From positions 1-64,000 of the forward strand of contig CALMPB010000155.1 of the NCBI GenBank assembly GCA_937871985.1: a stretch of 64,000 bases of DNA, in the 5' to 3' direction. Below the pieces are notes generated by a model. That model was not told the origin of the DNA, did no database searches, and was given only the letters and a program-made list of their open reading frames with translations. This document shows, piece after piece, positions 24,122 to 32,012 of the stretch. The translations under genes and the position numbers were made by a program. Within the stretch, counting starts at the first letter, position 1. Every line of letters starts with the position of its first letter. Source of the stretch: an uncultured Burkholderiaceae bacterium (GTDB lineage Bacteria > Pseudomonadota > Gammaproteobacteria > Burkholderiales > Burkholderiaceae).

Positions 24122-25021
24122 ATGAAGAAGCGCGACATGGGTCTACTGGTGTCGTTGGATGTTCTGCTTGAAGAGGCCAACGTCACTCGTGCAGCACGAC
24201 GCTTAGCCATCAGCCAGCCTGCACTCTCAGCCCAACTGGCTCGCTTGCGGCAGGTGCTTGATGATCCTTTGCTGGTGCCGGCCGAGCGCGGCCGAGGTAT
24301 GCGGTTGACGCCACGCGCAGCGCAGCTGAAATCACCCCTGCATGAGTTGCTGACACGGCTTGAGGATCTTGTCGACGCGCCCTACGCTTTCGATCCCGGC
24401 ACGGCCAAGCGCGATTTCACGATCGCCATCAATGACAATGCCGCGATGACGATTGGACTGGATCTCATCGAGCGCATTCGGAAGCAGTCGTATGTGGGCC
24501 TTCGATTGGCCATGCTCCAGATACCCCGGGATGAGGTCCTGGATCTCACAGCTCGCGGACGCATCGATCTGGTGATCGGCACCCGAGCCTTCATGCCCCC
24601 TGGTTTGCGCACCCATGATCTGGTCGACGACAGGTTTCAGGTGGCCCAACGCAAGGGGCATCCTCGCGGCACGGCTGCAATGACGCTGGAGCAATACTGC
24701 GCTTATGAGCATGTGCTGGTGTCTACTAATGGCAGTTATCACAGTGGGATCGATGATTTTCTTGCAGAGCTGGGGCATTATCGACACACCACGGTATCCG
24801 TGCAGTACTACACAGCGGTGCCACCGATACTTGAGCGCACGAACTGCCTGGCGACACTGCCTGAGCGCTTCCTACACCGCTTTGATCACATGATCGACCG
24901 CTTCGACCTCCCATTCGCATTTGATCCGTTCCAGCTGCAGGTCGGTTGGCATCCGCGCTTTGACGAAGATTTAGGGCATCAGTGGCTGCGTGAACAGCTG
25001 ATTGCGGCGAGGCCCTTCTGA
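24122..25021 (+). CDS. LysR-family transcriptional regulator (NodD/LinR-like)
   Basis: A 299-residue LysR regulator with HTH SLDVLLEEANVTRAARRLAI / SQPALSAQLARLRQ and the linker LLVPAERGRGMRLTPRA typical of the NodD/NahR/LinR group, which often responds to aromatic compounds. The substrate domain is complete (to 299). It is divergent from the SnoaL-like gene and probably controls it. Confidence 0.9.
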   Translation: MKKRDMGLLVSLDVLLEEANVTRAARRLAISQPALSAQLARLRQVLDDPLLVPAERGRGMRLTPRAAQLKSPLHELLTRLEDLVDAPYAFDPGTAKRDFTIAINDNAAMTIGLDLIERIRKQSYVGLRLAMLQIPRDEVLDLTARGRIDLVIGTRAFMPPGLRTHDLVDDRFQVAQRKGHPRGTAAMTLEQYCAYEHVLVSTNGSYHSGIDDFLAELGHYRHTTVSVQYYTAVPPILERTNCLATLPERFLHRFDHMIDRFDLPFAFDPFQLQVGWHPRFDEDLGHQWLREQLIAARPF

Positions 25022-25065
25022 CGCATGAAATGACGGGTACTCAAGGGGCTCTCGAAGCCCACGGG

Positions 25066-25260
25066 TAGTTGAGTTTCGCATCGGCCGAGTTTGCAGGCAG
25101 GAAACGCGTGACCCGATGGGAAGCGTTTCTGGGGCGTGTGCAGGAAATTGTGCCGGGGAAGCTGCTGGTGAGTGTGATCGAGCCGTTCCAACGGAGGGCT
25201 GTTGAGTGCCATGCAGGGCGTCGTCCCATTGGCTGGAGCGGATGCTGCTCATGGGCGCAA
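25066..25260 (+). pseudogene. IS5-family transposase N-terminal fragment
   Basis: The frame encodes LSFASAEFAGRKRVTRWEAF followed by VQEIVPGKLLVSVIEP, the N-terminus of IS5-family transposases (the 'GKRKxTRxExFLxxMdxVVPW' region). A one-base deletion near 25232 shifts the frame between GRRPIG and LERMLLM. The catalytic DDE domain is missing. It precedes the inverted-repeat element at 25336, which may be the end of the same insertion sequence. Confidence 0.75.
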
Positions 25261-25335
25261 CTACGTCCACCGCAGTCAATTCTTGCCGGAATAACAGCCG
25301 GAGGCAGTCGCGTGCAAGTTAGTCGAATTCTTAGC

Positions 25336-25483
25336 AGGCCGTTGAATAAGTCGAGACAGGGTCAAGAAATGGTAATTTTGAGGGTGCCTTACCCCTTGCC
25401 CACTCAAGAAAAATCGCTTGTAGGCCATTCTGAGAGGCCGAGTTTTGGCAAGGGTTCATCACTCAGGACTTTTTCAACGGCCT
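25336..25483. mobile_element. 148-bp inverted-repeat relic of an insertion sequence
   Basis: AGGCCGTTGAATAAGTC (25336-25352) and its inverted copy ending at 25483 match at 16 of 17 positions. The interior has no coding frame. The 'GGCCGTTGAAAAAGTC' style of end is like those of IS5-type elements, and a broken IS5 transposase start lies just to the left, so it could be an internally deleted copy or a MITE. Its right end touches the stop codon of the hydrolase gene at 25485. Confidence 0.6.
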
Positions 25484-25484
25484 T

Positions 25485-26423
25485 TTAGGCTGACGAGTCT
25501 GCGATCGGTATGCCGCAAGCCCCTGTGCCCATAAGAAACGGAAGCAGCGCTGCCAATACATCTTCTGGCGACTCCTCCGGTTGAAGGTGGCCGCCCCGGA
25601 TGGGTACGCCTTGGACGTTGTTGGCCCATCGGCACCAGATGTCGATGGGGGACGGGCCTTCCCACCCTTGTGGCCAAAGCACAAGCACGGGGCAGGACAG
25701 CTTCCTGCCTACGGCACGGTCGGCCGCATCGCAGGCGCGGTCCTCCTGCGCTGCTGCCCGATAGTCCTCGCAGATGGCGTGCCGAACATCGGGATCTTGG
25801 AACGCACGCCGATAGGCATCGAGAGCGAACGGCTCGACATTGCCCAGCCCGCCCGCCATACGGGCCAGCGCAGCATCGATGAATGCCTGCGGGTCGGCGG
25901 ACAGTAGCTTTTCCGGGAGCCCGAATGGCTGGGCCAGAAAGAACCAATGGAAATTGGCGCGTCCAAATCGTTCGTCTACCAGATCCCATGCATCCAGGGT
26001 CGGAATCACGGCCAGCGAGGCGAAGTGCGTCACCTGGCCTGGATAATCGAGCGCGAGGCGGTATCCGGCGCGTGCCCCCCGGTCGTGTCCCACAACGGCA
26101 AACCGGCGGTATCCGAGCTTGGCCATCAAGGCAATCAGGGCGTCGGCCACGCGACGCTTGGTCCAGCGCGGCCGATCCGAGTCGGGCCGACTGCTACCGT
26201 AGCCGGGCAGGTCTGGTGCCACGACCGTAAACGACTGTGTCAGCCGTGGCGCGACATGACGCCATGCAAGATGGGTTTGTGGGTAGCCGTGTAGCAGCAG
26301 CACGGGCGGTCCTCCGGAGCCGCCAGTGACGCCGCAAAACGCCACGCCGCCCGCCTCGATGTGCAACTCTGAGAATCCAGCAACTGAGTTCCACGATGCA
26401 ATGCCGTCGATACCCGACATCAT
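25485..26423 (-). CDS. Alpha/beta hydrolase, second haloacetate dehalogenase-like enzyme
   Basis: A 312-residue paralogue of the enzyme at 16223: HGYPQTHLAW (oxyanion hole), VGHDRGARAGY (aspartate nucleophile, arginines), cap FHWFFLAQPFGLPEKL, and a histidine in GGHLQPEESPED. The Trp-His order of the cap is replaced by His-Trp context (NFHWFF), so substrate range may differ. Two adjacent ATGs at 26423 and 26420 follow GGAG. It is 22 bp after the periplasmic hydrolase gene and in the same operon. The last residues and the TAA come from sequence adjoining the IS relic. Confidence 0.82.
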   Translation of the reverse strand: MMSGIDGIASWNSVAGFSELHIEAGGVAFCGVTGGSGGPPVLLLHGYPQTHLAWRHVAPRLTQSFTVVAPDLPGYGSSRPDSDRPRWTKRRVADALIALMAKLGYRRFAVVGHDRGARAGYRLALDYPGQVTHFASLAVIPTLDAWDLVDERFGRANFHWFFLAQPFGLPEKLLSADPQAFIDAALARMAGGLGNVEPFALDAYRRAFQDPDVRHAICEDYRAAAQEDRACDAADRAVGRKLSCPVLVLWPQGWEGPSPIDIWCRWANNVQGVPIRGGHLQPEESPEDVLAALLPFLMGTGACGIPIADSSA

Positions 26424-26445
26424 CAACTCCGTACGGTATGGATCG

Positions 26446-27360
26446 CTAGCGTGAAAGAGCCATGCGAACGAAATCCGACAGGTCCCGGTTGAAGCGCTCC
26501 GGTTCTTCGAGGAACGGCGCGTGCCCTGAATCGGCATACAGCTCGCTGCGGATCTGTGGGTTGAGGCTCGTAGCCCTGGCGATGCTGGGCTTGGCCTTCA
26601 CGAGCGCATCCTGAGCGCCGTAGATCAGCAGGAGCGGAACCTCGGCCTTGCTCAATCCTTTGCCTGCCTCGACCGTCATCGACTGCACGGCACGTTGCAT
26701 GTCCCACGATGCCAGCGCTGCGTTGGCCAGCAGCAAGGAGAACGTGGCCGCGTCGGGCTGGCGGTGGAAGCACAGCCGCAGGAAAGCGCGCTCGCCGTCC
26801 AGATGGGTTTGCAAGTCCGAAGCGATCATGTCGCGATAGACTTCAGGGTGCGCCACGATCTGGTCGGGCTTCAGCTCGATCACTCCGCCGACATAGACGG
26901 CACCGGCGATGGCTTTGTCGCCATAGGCTGCCAGGTAGTTCGATATCACGGCACCGCCCAGCGACCATCCCACGAGCACCGGCTTGCGCGCGTGTGTCGA
27001 TTCGATGATCGCGGCTAGGTCATCGGCCCAGCGGCGCCCGTCGGTGTAGGAGCTGGCCTCGGCCGGTTTGCCCGACATGCCGTGCCCACGCAGGTCGTAA
27101 GTGATCAATCGATAATGCTGGAGTCGAGGGTCCTGTAATTGCTTACTCCAGTTCAGCCGGCTGCCCAGCAGGCCATGGATGAAAATGATGGGAGAACCCT
27201 CGGGATCACCAGCTTCCTGGACGGCCAGCACCACTCCATCGGAGGCAGTGACGGTGTAATTCCGGGTTGCGGCGAACGTAGCCGGCGCGGCGGCCAGTAG
27301 CGCGAATGTTGCTATCAGTGCGCCGAATGCACCACGAAGTTTCGACAAAGACATAGACAC
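26446..27360 (-). CDS. Exported alpha/beta hydrolase
   Basis: A 304-residue alpha/beta hydrolase with an N-terminal signal peptide (GALIATFALLAAAPATFAAT), so it acts in the periplasm. Catalytic features: FIHGLLGSRLNW (oxyanion hole), VGWSLGGAVISNYL (serine nucleophile), LIYGAQDALVK (acid) and DSGHAPFLEEPERF (histidine). It is divergent from the MerR gene at 27444, and the intergenic region holds a MerR-type operator oriented towards this gene, so it should be inducible. It is the first gene of a two-hydrolase operon. Confidence 0.87.
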   Translation of the reverse strand: MSMSLSKLRGAFGALIATFALLAAAPATFAATRNYTVTASDGVVLAVQEAGDPEGSPIIFIHGLLGSRLNWSKQLQDPRLQHYRLITYDLRGHGMSGKPAEASSYTDGRRWADDLAAIIESTHARKPVLVGWSLGGAVISNYLAAYGDKAIAGAVYVGGVIELKPDQIVAHPEVYRDMIASDLQTHLDGERAFLRLCFHRQPDAATFSLLLANAALASWDMQRAVQSMTVEAGKGLSKAEVPLLLIYGAQDALVKAKPSIARATSLNPQIRSELYADSGHAPFLEEPERFNRDLSDFVRMALSR

Positions 27361-27385
27361 GTACTCCTAGGTTCCTAGAACACAC

Positions 27386-27420
27386 CTAGTCTCAAGCCTC
27401 ACATTGATGTGAGTGTCAAG
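27386..27420 (-). promoter_or_regulatory. MerR-type promoter/operator of the hydrolase operon
   Basis: On the minus strand TTGACA is followed by the perfect palindrome CTCACAT-CA-ATGTGAG (plus-strand 27398-27413) and then TTGAGACTA. This is the usual MerR-family layout, with the palindrome between -35 and a distant -10. Nearly the same 35 bp recurs at 28331-28364. Confidence 0.65.
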
Positions 27421-27443
27421 CGGGGAAATGGTATAGTGGGTCC

Positions 27444-27809
27444 ATGTCCAAGCCTCAAAGCCCCATGACCATTGGCGAGCTCGCCCACAAGACAGGGGCA
27501 AGCCGGCGCTCGATTCGGCACTACGACGACAACGGACTGCTAGCTTCCGTACGCGCGGAAAACGGCTATCGGATGTTTCTCCCAGTCGCCGTCACTCAGG
27601 TCCGTCAGATCCAGAGGTTGATCGCCACAGGCTTCAGCTTGGCGGAAATCCGCGGTTTTCCCGATTGCATGCGCATGATCGAAGGCGCTGCAGCGTGTCC
27701 TGAAACGAGTGAAGTGCAACGCCGACGGCTCGCTTCCATAGAGCGGCAGATCGCGGACCTTGAACAGCGACGCGCACGGCTGCGCCAGATGCTGGTAGAA
27801 GAGGCCTAA
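27444..27809 (+). CDS. MerR-family transcriptional regulator
   Basis: A 121-residue MerR regulator. Winged HTH at about 8-75 (MTIGELAHKTGASRRSIRHY, DDNGLLASVRAENGYRMF) with the long dimerisation helix (EVQRRRLASIERQIADLEQR). There is no C-terminal effector domain and only two cysteines (PDCMRM, AACPET), so it is probably not a metal sensor of the MerR/CueR type. It is divergent from the exported hydrolase and the likely activator of the palindromic promoter between them. Confidence 0.88.
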   Translation: MSKPQSPMTIGELAHKTGASRRSIRHYDDNGLLASVRAENGYRMFLPVAVTQVRQIQRLIATGFSLAEIRGFPDCMRMIEGAAACPETSEVQRRRLASIERQIADLEQRRARLRQMLVEEA

Positions 27810-27857
27810 CAGGCTGTTGAAGTACACCCCATCCTCGATAGTCGATCGACATCAGTG

Positions 27858-28092
27858 TGAACCGCCCCGGGAATCCCGGAGACTCGTTGGTGTAAGTCAC
27901 GCCGCTATAGCGAGCTCACGGGTCTGTTAATAGTAGTTCGCTTCGGCCCTCGGCCGGTGGGATGTCGCCGATCGCCCCAGCAACCGCTTGTGGTTGAACC
28001 AGTCCACCCACTCCAGTGGTGGCCAACTCGACGTCCTGCAGGTTCCGCCAGGACCACCGGTGGATGACCTCGGCCTTGTACAGGCCGTTCAT
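27858..28092 (-). pseudogene. IS3-family OrfB C-terminal fragment with right end
   Basis: The minus strand reads TAMNGLYKAEVIHRW, then VELATLEWVDWFNHKRLL and GDIPPAE in successive frames, the end of an IS3/IS51-group integrase. At least three single-base indels break the frame. The IS end (GAACCGCCCCGGGAATCCCG, from about 27858) follows the stop. The catalytic core is missing. Confidence 0.85.
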
Positions 28093-28144
28093 CGCAGTCT
28101 TGCCGAATCATGTGTAGGCACAGATCCATTCCGGCGCACGCGCC
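28093..28144 (-). pseudogene. 52-bp fragment of a GlxA-type AraC regulator gene
   Basis: This block matches 30390-30441, inside the intact GlxA-like gene, at 51 of 52 positions and encodes CAGMDLCLHMIRQDC on the same strand. It joins IS3 sequence on one side and a MerR fragment on the other without spacer, so it is a recombination patch and not a gene. Confidence 0.85.
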
Positions 28145-28311
28145 CGCGACACCGTGGCCCCGAGGAACATGCGATAACCGTTGCCGGCACGCGCGGAGCT
28201 CAACAGGCCGTGCTCGTCGTAGTGGCGGATCAAGCGCACGCTGGCGTCGCCGCAGCACGCCAGTTCGCCGATGGAGAGGAGCGCGTGGGGCTCGCTCGGT
28301 TCATGGGGCAT
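28145..28311 (-). pseudogene. Truncated MerR-family regulator gene
   Basis: Only the first 55 or so residues of a MerR protein remain: MPHEPSEPHALLSIGELACC, VRLIRHYDEHGLLSSARAGN, GYRMFLGATVSRA. The dimerisation helix has been replaced by the GlxA-type fragment, so the product cannot dimerise normally. The gene is divergent from the MFS exporter, and the MerR-type promoter between them is intact; this was probably the exporter's regulator. Confidence 0.85.
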
Positions 28312-28330
28312 GGATACGCCGTTTCACCCG

Positions 28331-28364
28331 CTTGACTCTCACATTGGTGTGAGGGTCGAGACTA
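28331..28364 (+). promoter_or_regulatory. MerR-type promoter/operator of the MFS exporter gene
   Basis: TTGACT is followed by CTCACAT-TG-GTGTGAG (28338-28353, one mismatch from a perfect palindrome) and then GTCGAGACTA, in the direction of the MFS gene. It matches the hydrolase-operon promoter at 27386-27420 in layout and almost all bases. Confidence 0.65.
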
Positions 28365-28521
28365 TCGGCATGCAGCCAGGGGAGTCGCTCCACGGTCCGG
28401 CCACCTGCGCCGGGACTGTGGCGGCCCGTTGGCCCGACCAGACTCGTTGCGAAGCAGCATCCCCTCATTCTGGAACGTTCCGTCGCCGCGGCGCGGACCT
28501 CCCATTGCAGAGAACGACGAC

Positions 28522-29748
28522 ATGATCGAGTCCAGCCATCCCGCGCAGCCAGGCCACGCAACGCCTGCGTCCCCGCAGGAGGCGGCCTGGGGCGCCGTGT
28601 TCGCCCTGGCCCTGGGCGTGTTCGGCTTGGTCACGGCGGAGTTCCTGCCGGCCAGCCTGATGACTCCAATGGCCGCCAGTCTCGGCGTGACCGAGGGCAT
28701 GGCCGGTCAGGCCGTCACCACCACCGCGGCGCTAGCCCTGGCCGCCAGCCTGGTGATCGCGGCGGCGACCCGCGGCATCGACCGGCGCTGGGTACTGCTG
28801 GTCTTCTCGGTGATGTTGATCGGCTCGAACCTGCTGGTCGCCTTCGCGCCCGGCCTCAGCGCCGTCCTGCTGGGACGGGGGCTGCTGGGCATCGCCCTGG
28901 GCGGCTTCTGGACCATGGCCGCGGCCACGGCGATGCGCCTGGTGCCGGAGCGGGACGTGCCGCGGGCGCTGTCGATCGTCTTCAGCGGCGTCTCCTTGGC
29001 CACCATCGCGGCGGCGCCGCTGGGAAGCTACCTGGGCGGCGCCGTGGGATGGCGCAACGTGTTCCTGATGACCGCGGCGATCGGCGTGCTGGCCCTGGCC
29101 TGGCAGTGGCGCGCCCTGCCCAGGATGGCGCCCAGCGGCTCGGCCAGCCTAGGCACGCTGCTGGAAGTGATGCGGCGGCCGCAAATGGCGCGCGGCATGG
29201 TGGCGGTGCTGCTGGTGTTCGTCGGCCATTTCGCCTTCTTCACCTACCTGCGGCCGTTCCTCGAGTACGTGGCCGGCGTGGGCGTGAACGGGCTGTCGGT
29301 CATCCTACTCGGCTTCGGCGTGGCCAACTTCGCGGGCACCTCGCTGGCCGGCGCACTGTTGCAGCGGAACCTACGGTTGACCCTGCTGTTGATGCCACTG
29401 GCGATGGGGCTGATGGGGCTGGCCTTCGTCGCCCTGGGCCGGGCGCCGCTGGCGGACGGACTGCTGGTGGCGCTGTGGGGCATGGCCTTCGGCGCGGTGC
29501 CGGTGGCCTGGTCCACCTGGATCACACTCACCGTGCCGGACGAGGCCGAGAGCGGCGGCGGCCTGCTGGTAGCGACAATTCAGCTGTCGATCGCGGTGGG
29601 TGCGGCAGCGGGCGGCGCAGTGTTCGACGCGAGCGGGGCGCGTGGCGTGTTTCTAGCCGCGGCGATGGTACTGCTGGTGGCCGCGCTGACCATTTTCACC
29701 GGACTGCGTACCCATCGAAGCGATAGAGGACACAGCAAGGCGGCTTGA
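28522..29748 (+). CDS. MFS efflux transporter, NepI-like
   Basis: A 408-residue major facilitator of the DHA1 drug/metabolite group with 12 predicted membrane helices. Residues GLVTAEFLPASLMTPMA, the motif-A-like loop ATRGIDRRWVLL, GRGLLGIALGGFWTMAAATA and VPVAWSTWITLTVPDEAE closely follow E. coli NepI, a purine ribonucleoside exporter, so a purine or related substrate is the best guess. ATG 28522 matches the family's start; the frame opening at 28429 is upstream noise. The promoter carries a MerR-type box, but the adjacent MerR gene is truncated. Confidence 0.85.
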   Translation: MIESSHPAQPGHATPASPQEAAWGAVFALALGVFGLVTAEFLPASLMTPMAASLGVTEGMAGQAVTTTAALALAASLVIAAATRGIDRRWVLLVFSVMLIGSNLLVAFAPGLSAVLLGRGLLGIALGGFWTMAAATAMRLVPERDVPRALSIVFSGVSLATIAAAPLGSYLGGAVGWRNVFLMTAAIGVLALAWQWRALPRMAPSGSASLGTLLEVMRRPQMARGMVAVLLVFVGHFAFFTYLRPFLEYVAGVGVNGLSVILLGFGVANFAGTSLAGALLQRNLRLTLLLMPLAMGLMGLAFVALGRAPLADGLLVALWGMAFGAVPVAWSTWITLTVPDEAESGGGLLVATIQLSIAVGAAAGGAVFDASGARGVFLAAAMVLLVAALTIFTGLRTHRSDRGHSKAA

Positions 29749-29845
29749 TGAGCTGGCGATAGCGCGACCGCCCAAGTTCCTGCGGTTGGCTGCCGCTTTC
29801 CGAGTGATCGGCCAACTGCTCGACGTGTCCGAAGACGCGTCCGAT

Positions 29846-29964
29846 CGGGTTCACCCCCGATATCACGGACACTTACAAGGAGGCCGATGAAGGCCCTGAG
29901 GAGTGTTCATGTCGAAGCGAAGGAAGTTCAGTGCGGAGTTCAAGTGAGAACTCGTCCAGGCAGT
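29846..29964 (+). pseudogene. IS3-family left end with orfA start, interrupted
   Basis: The IS-like end sequence (TCACCCCCGATATCACGGAC) is followed at 29909 by MSKRRKFSAEFK and then an in-frame TGA at 29945, after which ELVQAV would have continued the OrfA HTH. The remnant ends where the GlxA-like gene's stop codon begins. It is opposite in strand to the IS3 piece at 27858. Confidence 0.8.
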
Positions 29965-30993
29965 TCAGCGCACAGGATTAAAGGATTTTCGATAGGCCGT
30001 TGGGCTGACTCCCACGATCCGGCCGAAATGTTCCCGCAGGGAGGTGGGGCTTCCAAAGCCCACTGCACTAGCGATGTGCTCAACGGGTAGGTTTGTCGTT
30101 TCTAGCAAAGTCTGCGCACGCCTGACACGCGCCCTTAGAAGCCACTGGAGAGGGCTAGTGTTCAGTTGTTCCTGAAACCGTCGATTCAAGGTGCGGCTAC
30201 TCATCGCAGCCCGCCCAGCCATGTCCTTCAGGGTTAAATCTTGATCTAGCCGCTCTTCGATCCATTGCAGCAATGGGCTGAGATTGGAAGGTGCGCCAGG
30301 GGGATCGTAGGCGATGAACTGCGCCTGCCCGCCATCTCGTGCAAGAGGCATGACGGCACATCGTGCTGTGTCTGCTGCAACGGCATTGCCGCAGTCTTGT
30401 CGAATCATGTGTAGGCACAGATCCATTCCGGCGCACGCGCCTGCCGAGGTGAGTATCCGACCGTTGTCCACGAAAAGAACATTGGGGTCGACTGTGACCT
30501 GTGGGAAGAGATCTGCCAGAAGTTGTACACCACGCCAGTGGGTGGTGGCACGCATGCCATCTAGCAGCCCCGTGCGTGCCAGGATGAAGGCGCCACTGCA
30601 CAACGATGCGATCCTCGCACCATTCTTTTCCGCTGCTCGGATGGCTTCCAGCAGGGTGTTGGGGATAGGGGAAAGGACATCGTCGAGCCCCGGAATGATG
30701 ACAGTCTGGGCATTCACGGCATGGCTCAAGCCCCAGCGGATACGCATGTCGAACAACTTTGTTCGAATACGATTCGACTGGGCGCATACGAGAACCTCGT
30801 ATGGGATCTTCCCCGGCGGGAGGGGCACGCGCCCGAACATCTCGCAGGCCATCGTCAGGTCAAACGGCACAACGCCATCAAACGCCAGGATGGCTACCCT
30901 GTGTGCTGTAATTTGCTTCACAGAACTCGCTCCCTTGATTGGCAAGAATCCTTCGATAGATGGCATTCTAGCCAATTGGCGAACTTCCGACAT
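29965..30993 (-). CDS. GlxA-family AraC-type transcriptional regulator
   Basis: A 342-residue regulator with an N-terminal DJ-1/PfpI-like domain (HRVAILAFDGVVPFDLTMAC, ... ARIASLCSGAFILARTGLLD with the nucleophile-elbow-like cysteine) and a C-terminal AraC double HTH (AGRAAMSSRTLNRRFQEQL, ... IASAVGFGSPTSLREHFGRI). ATGs at 30993 and 30966 are both possible; the frame opens at 31071. It is divergent from the two small membrane-protein genes at 31124 and may regulate them. A 52-bp piece of this gene type is found at 28093. Confidence 0.88.
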   Translation of the reverse strand: MSEVRQLARMPSIEGFLPIKGASSVKQITAHRVAILAFDGVVPFDLTMACEMFGRVPLPPGKIPYEVLVCAQSNRIRTKLFDMRIRWGLSHAVNAQTVIIPGLDDVLSPIPNTLLEAIRAAEKNGARIASLCSGAFILARTGLLDGMRATTHWRGVQLLADLFPQVTVDPNVLFVDNGRILTSAGACAGMDLCLHMIRQDCGNAVAADTARCAVMPLARDGGQAQFIAYDPPGAPSNLSPLLQWIEERLDQDLTLKDMAGRAAMSSRTLNRRFQEQLNTSPLQWLLRARVRRAQTLLETTNLPVEHIASAVGFGSPTSLREHFGRIVGVSPTAYRKSFNPVR

Positions 30994-31123
30994 GTCGACA
31001 TACTTGTGCTTCCGGCGAGAGGAAAGTCGCTGAAGACATAACCATTGAGCAAGGTCGAGGCATGCCTGCATCCATCAGGCGCCTGGATTGCCCTGACATA
31101 TTGAGCCACCCAGCGGATGAGTC

Positions 31124-31492
31124 ATGACCACAAGCGCACAGGCAGAAAAGAACTCACTCGATCAAATCAGAAGTATTGAATCCAAACAACTGAGGCGCCT
31201 GGAGAAGGCGTCGATCGTCGAGGCGACAACTCTGATCCTGCTAGTGTTCGTTGCGGCACCTCTCCGGCATTTCGGGGATTGGCCGTATGGCTCGAAGCTA
31301 CTTGGACCAATACATGGGATCGCATTCTTAGCGTACCTATGGACTGCCTTACAAACTGTAGCCGGCGGCGGCTGGCATAAACGTGAAATGCTTCGATTGT
31401 TCGCAGTTGCGTTCCTGCCATTCGGCGGCTATCTCAATATCCGGTGGCTACGTGAACGGGCGAGAATATTCAACGATATCGGACAGGCCTGA
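31124..31492 (+). CDS. DUF3817-like membrane protein
   Basis: A 122-residue protein with three hydrophobic helices (ATTLILLVFVAAPLRHF; GIAFLAYLWTALQTVAGG; LRLFAVAFLPFGGYLNIRWL) in the pattern of DUF3817 integral membrane proteins. A polar, probably cytosolic N-terminal 28 residues precede them. It is translationally coupled to the next gene (TGATG). Function unknown. Confidence 0.75.
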   Translation: MTTSAQAEKNSLDQIRSIESKQLRRLEKASIVEATTLILLVFVAAPLRHFGDWPYGSKLLGPIHGIAFLAYLWTALQTVAGGGWHKREMLRLFAVAFLPFGGYLNIRWLRERARIFNDIGQA

Positions 31493-31917
31493 TGATGATT
31501 GCGGCGCTCTATCCCTATTTGGTGGCGACGCACGTGACAGCGGTGGTGTTTCTGGTAGGCGGCTTGCTTGCGCAAGAAAGGATAGTAAATGCCATTTCGC
31601 AGTCCCCACCGGAAGAACAAGCAGGGATGCTGGCTGCATTGCAGCGCTTTGATCTCCTTGTCACCACGCCTGCATTGTTGTTGACCTGGATCTTCGGGTT
31701 ATCACTGGCGCTCAGCGCAGGATGGCTGTCATCACGATGGTTGCTGGTCAAGCTGGTTTTCGTCGTCGCGCTCTCGGCTTTGCATGGGTTCCGTTCCGGG
31801 CGAATACGTCATTGCATCCGAACTGGAGCAGCTATAAGAAGAATTCCCGGTGCTGACCTCGGCATCGTGATTGCGATGCTAACCATAGCTGTGTTGGCAT
31901 TTGTGAAGCCGGTCTAG
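31492..31917 (+). CDS. Small CopD/HemJ-like membrane protein
   Basis: A 141-residue protein with four hydrophobic helices. The N-terminal helix YPYLVATHVTAVVFLVGGLL has a histidine and resembles CopD/HemJ-like (UPF0093) proteins, as do TTPALLLTWIFGLSLAL and the helix with LHGFRSGRIRH. It shares a TGATG with the DUF3817-like gene. Haem or metal involvement is inferred from resemblance only. Confidence 0.6.
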   Translation: MMIAALYPYLVATHVTAVVFLVGGLLAQERIVNAISQSPPEEQAGMLAALQRFDLLVTTPALLLTWIFGLSLALSAGWLSSRWLLVKLVFVVALSALHGFRSGRIRHCIRTGAAIRRIPGADLGIVIAMLTIAVLAFVKPV

Positions 31918-32012
31918 CACGATAGCGGAGAGTCCTTCATGTCCCCGGACGTGGCGAACCTGTCTGCCGGCACGGGCCAGCAGGACGCGGGGCGAGATTC
32001 CGGAGCGCAACG

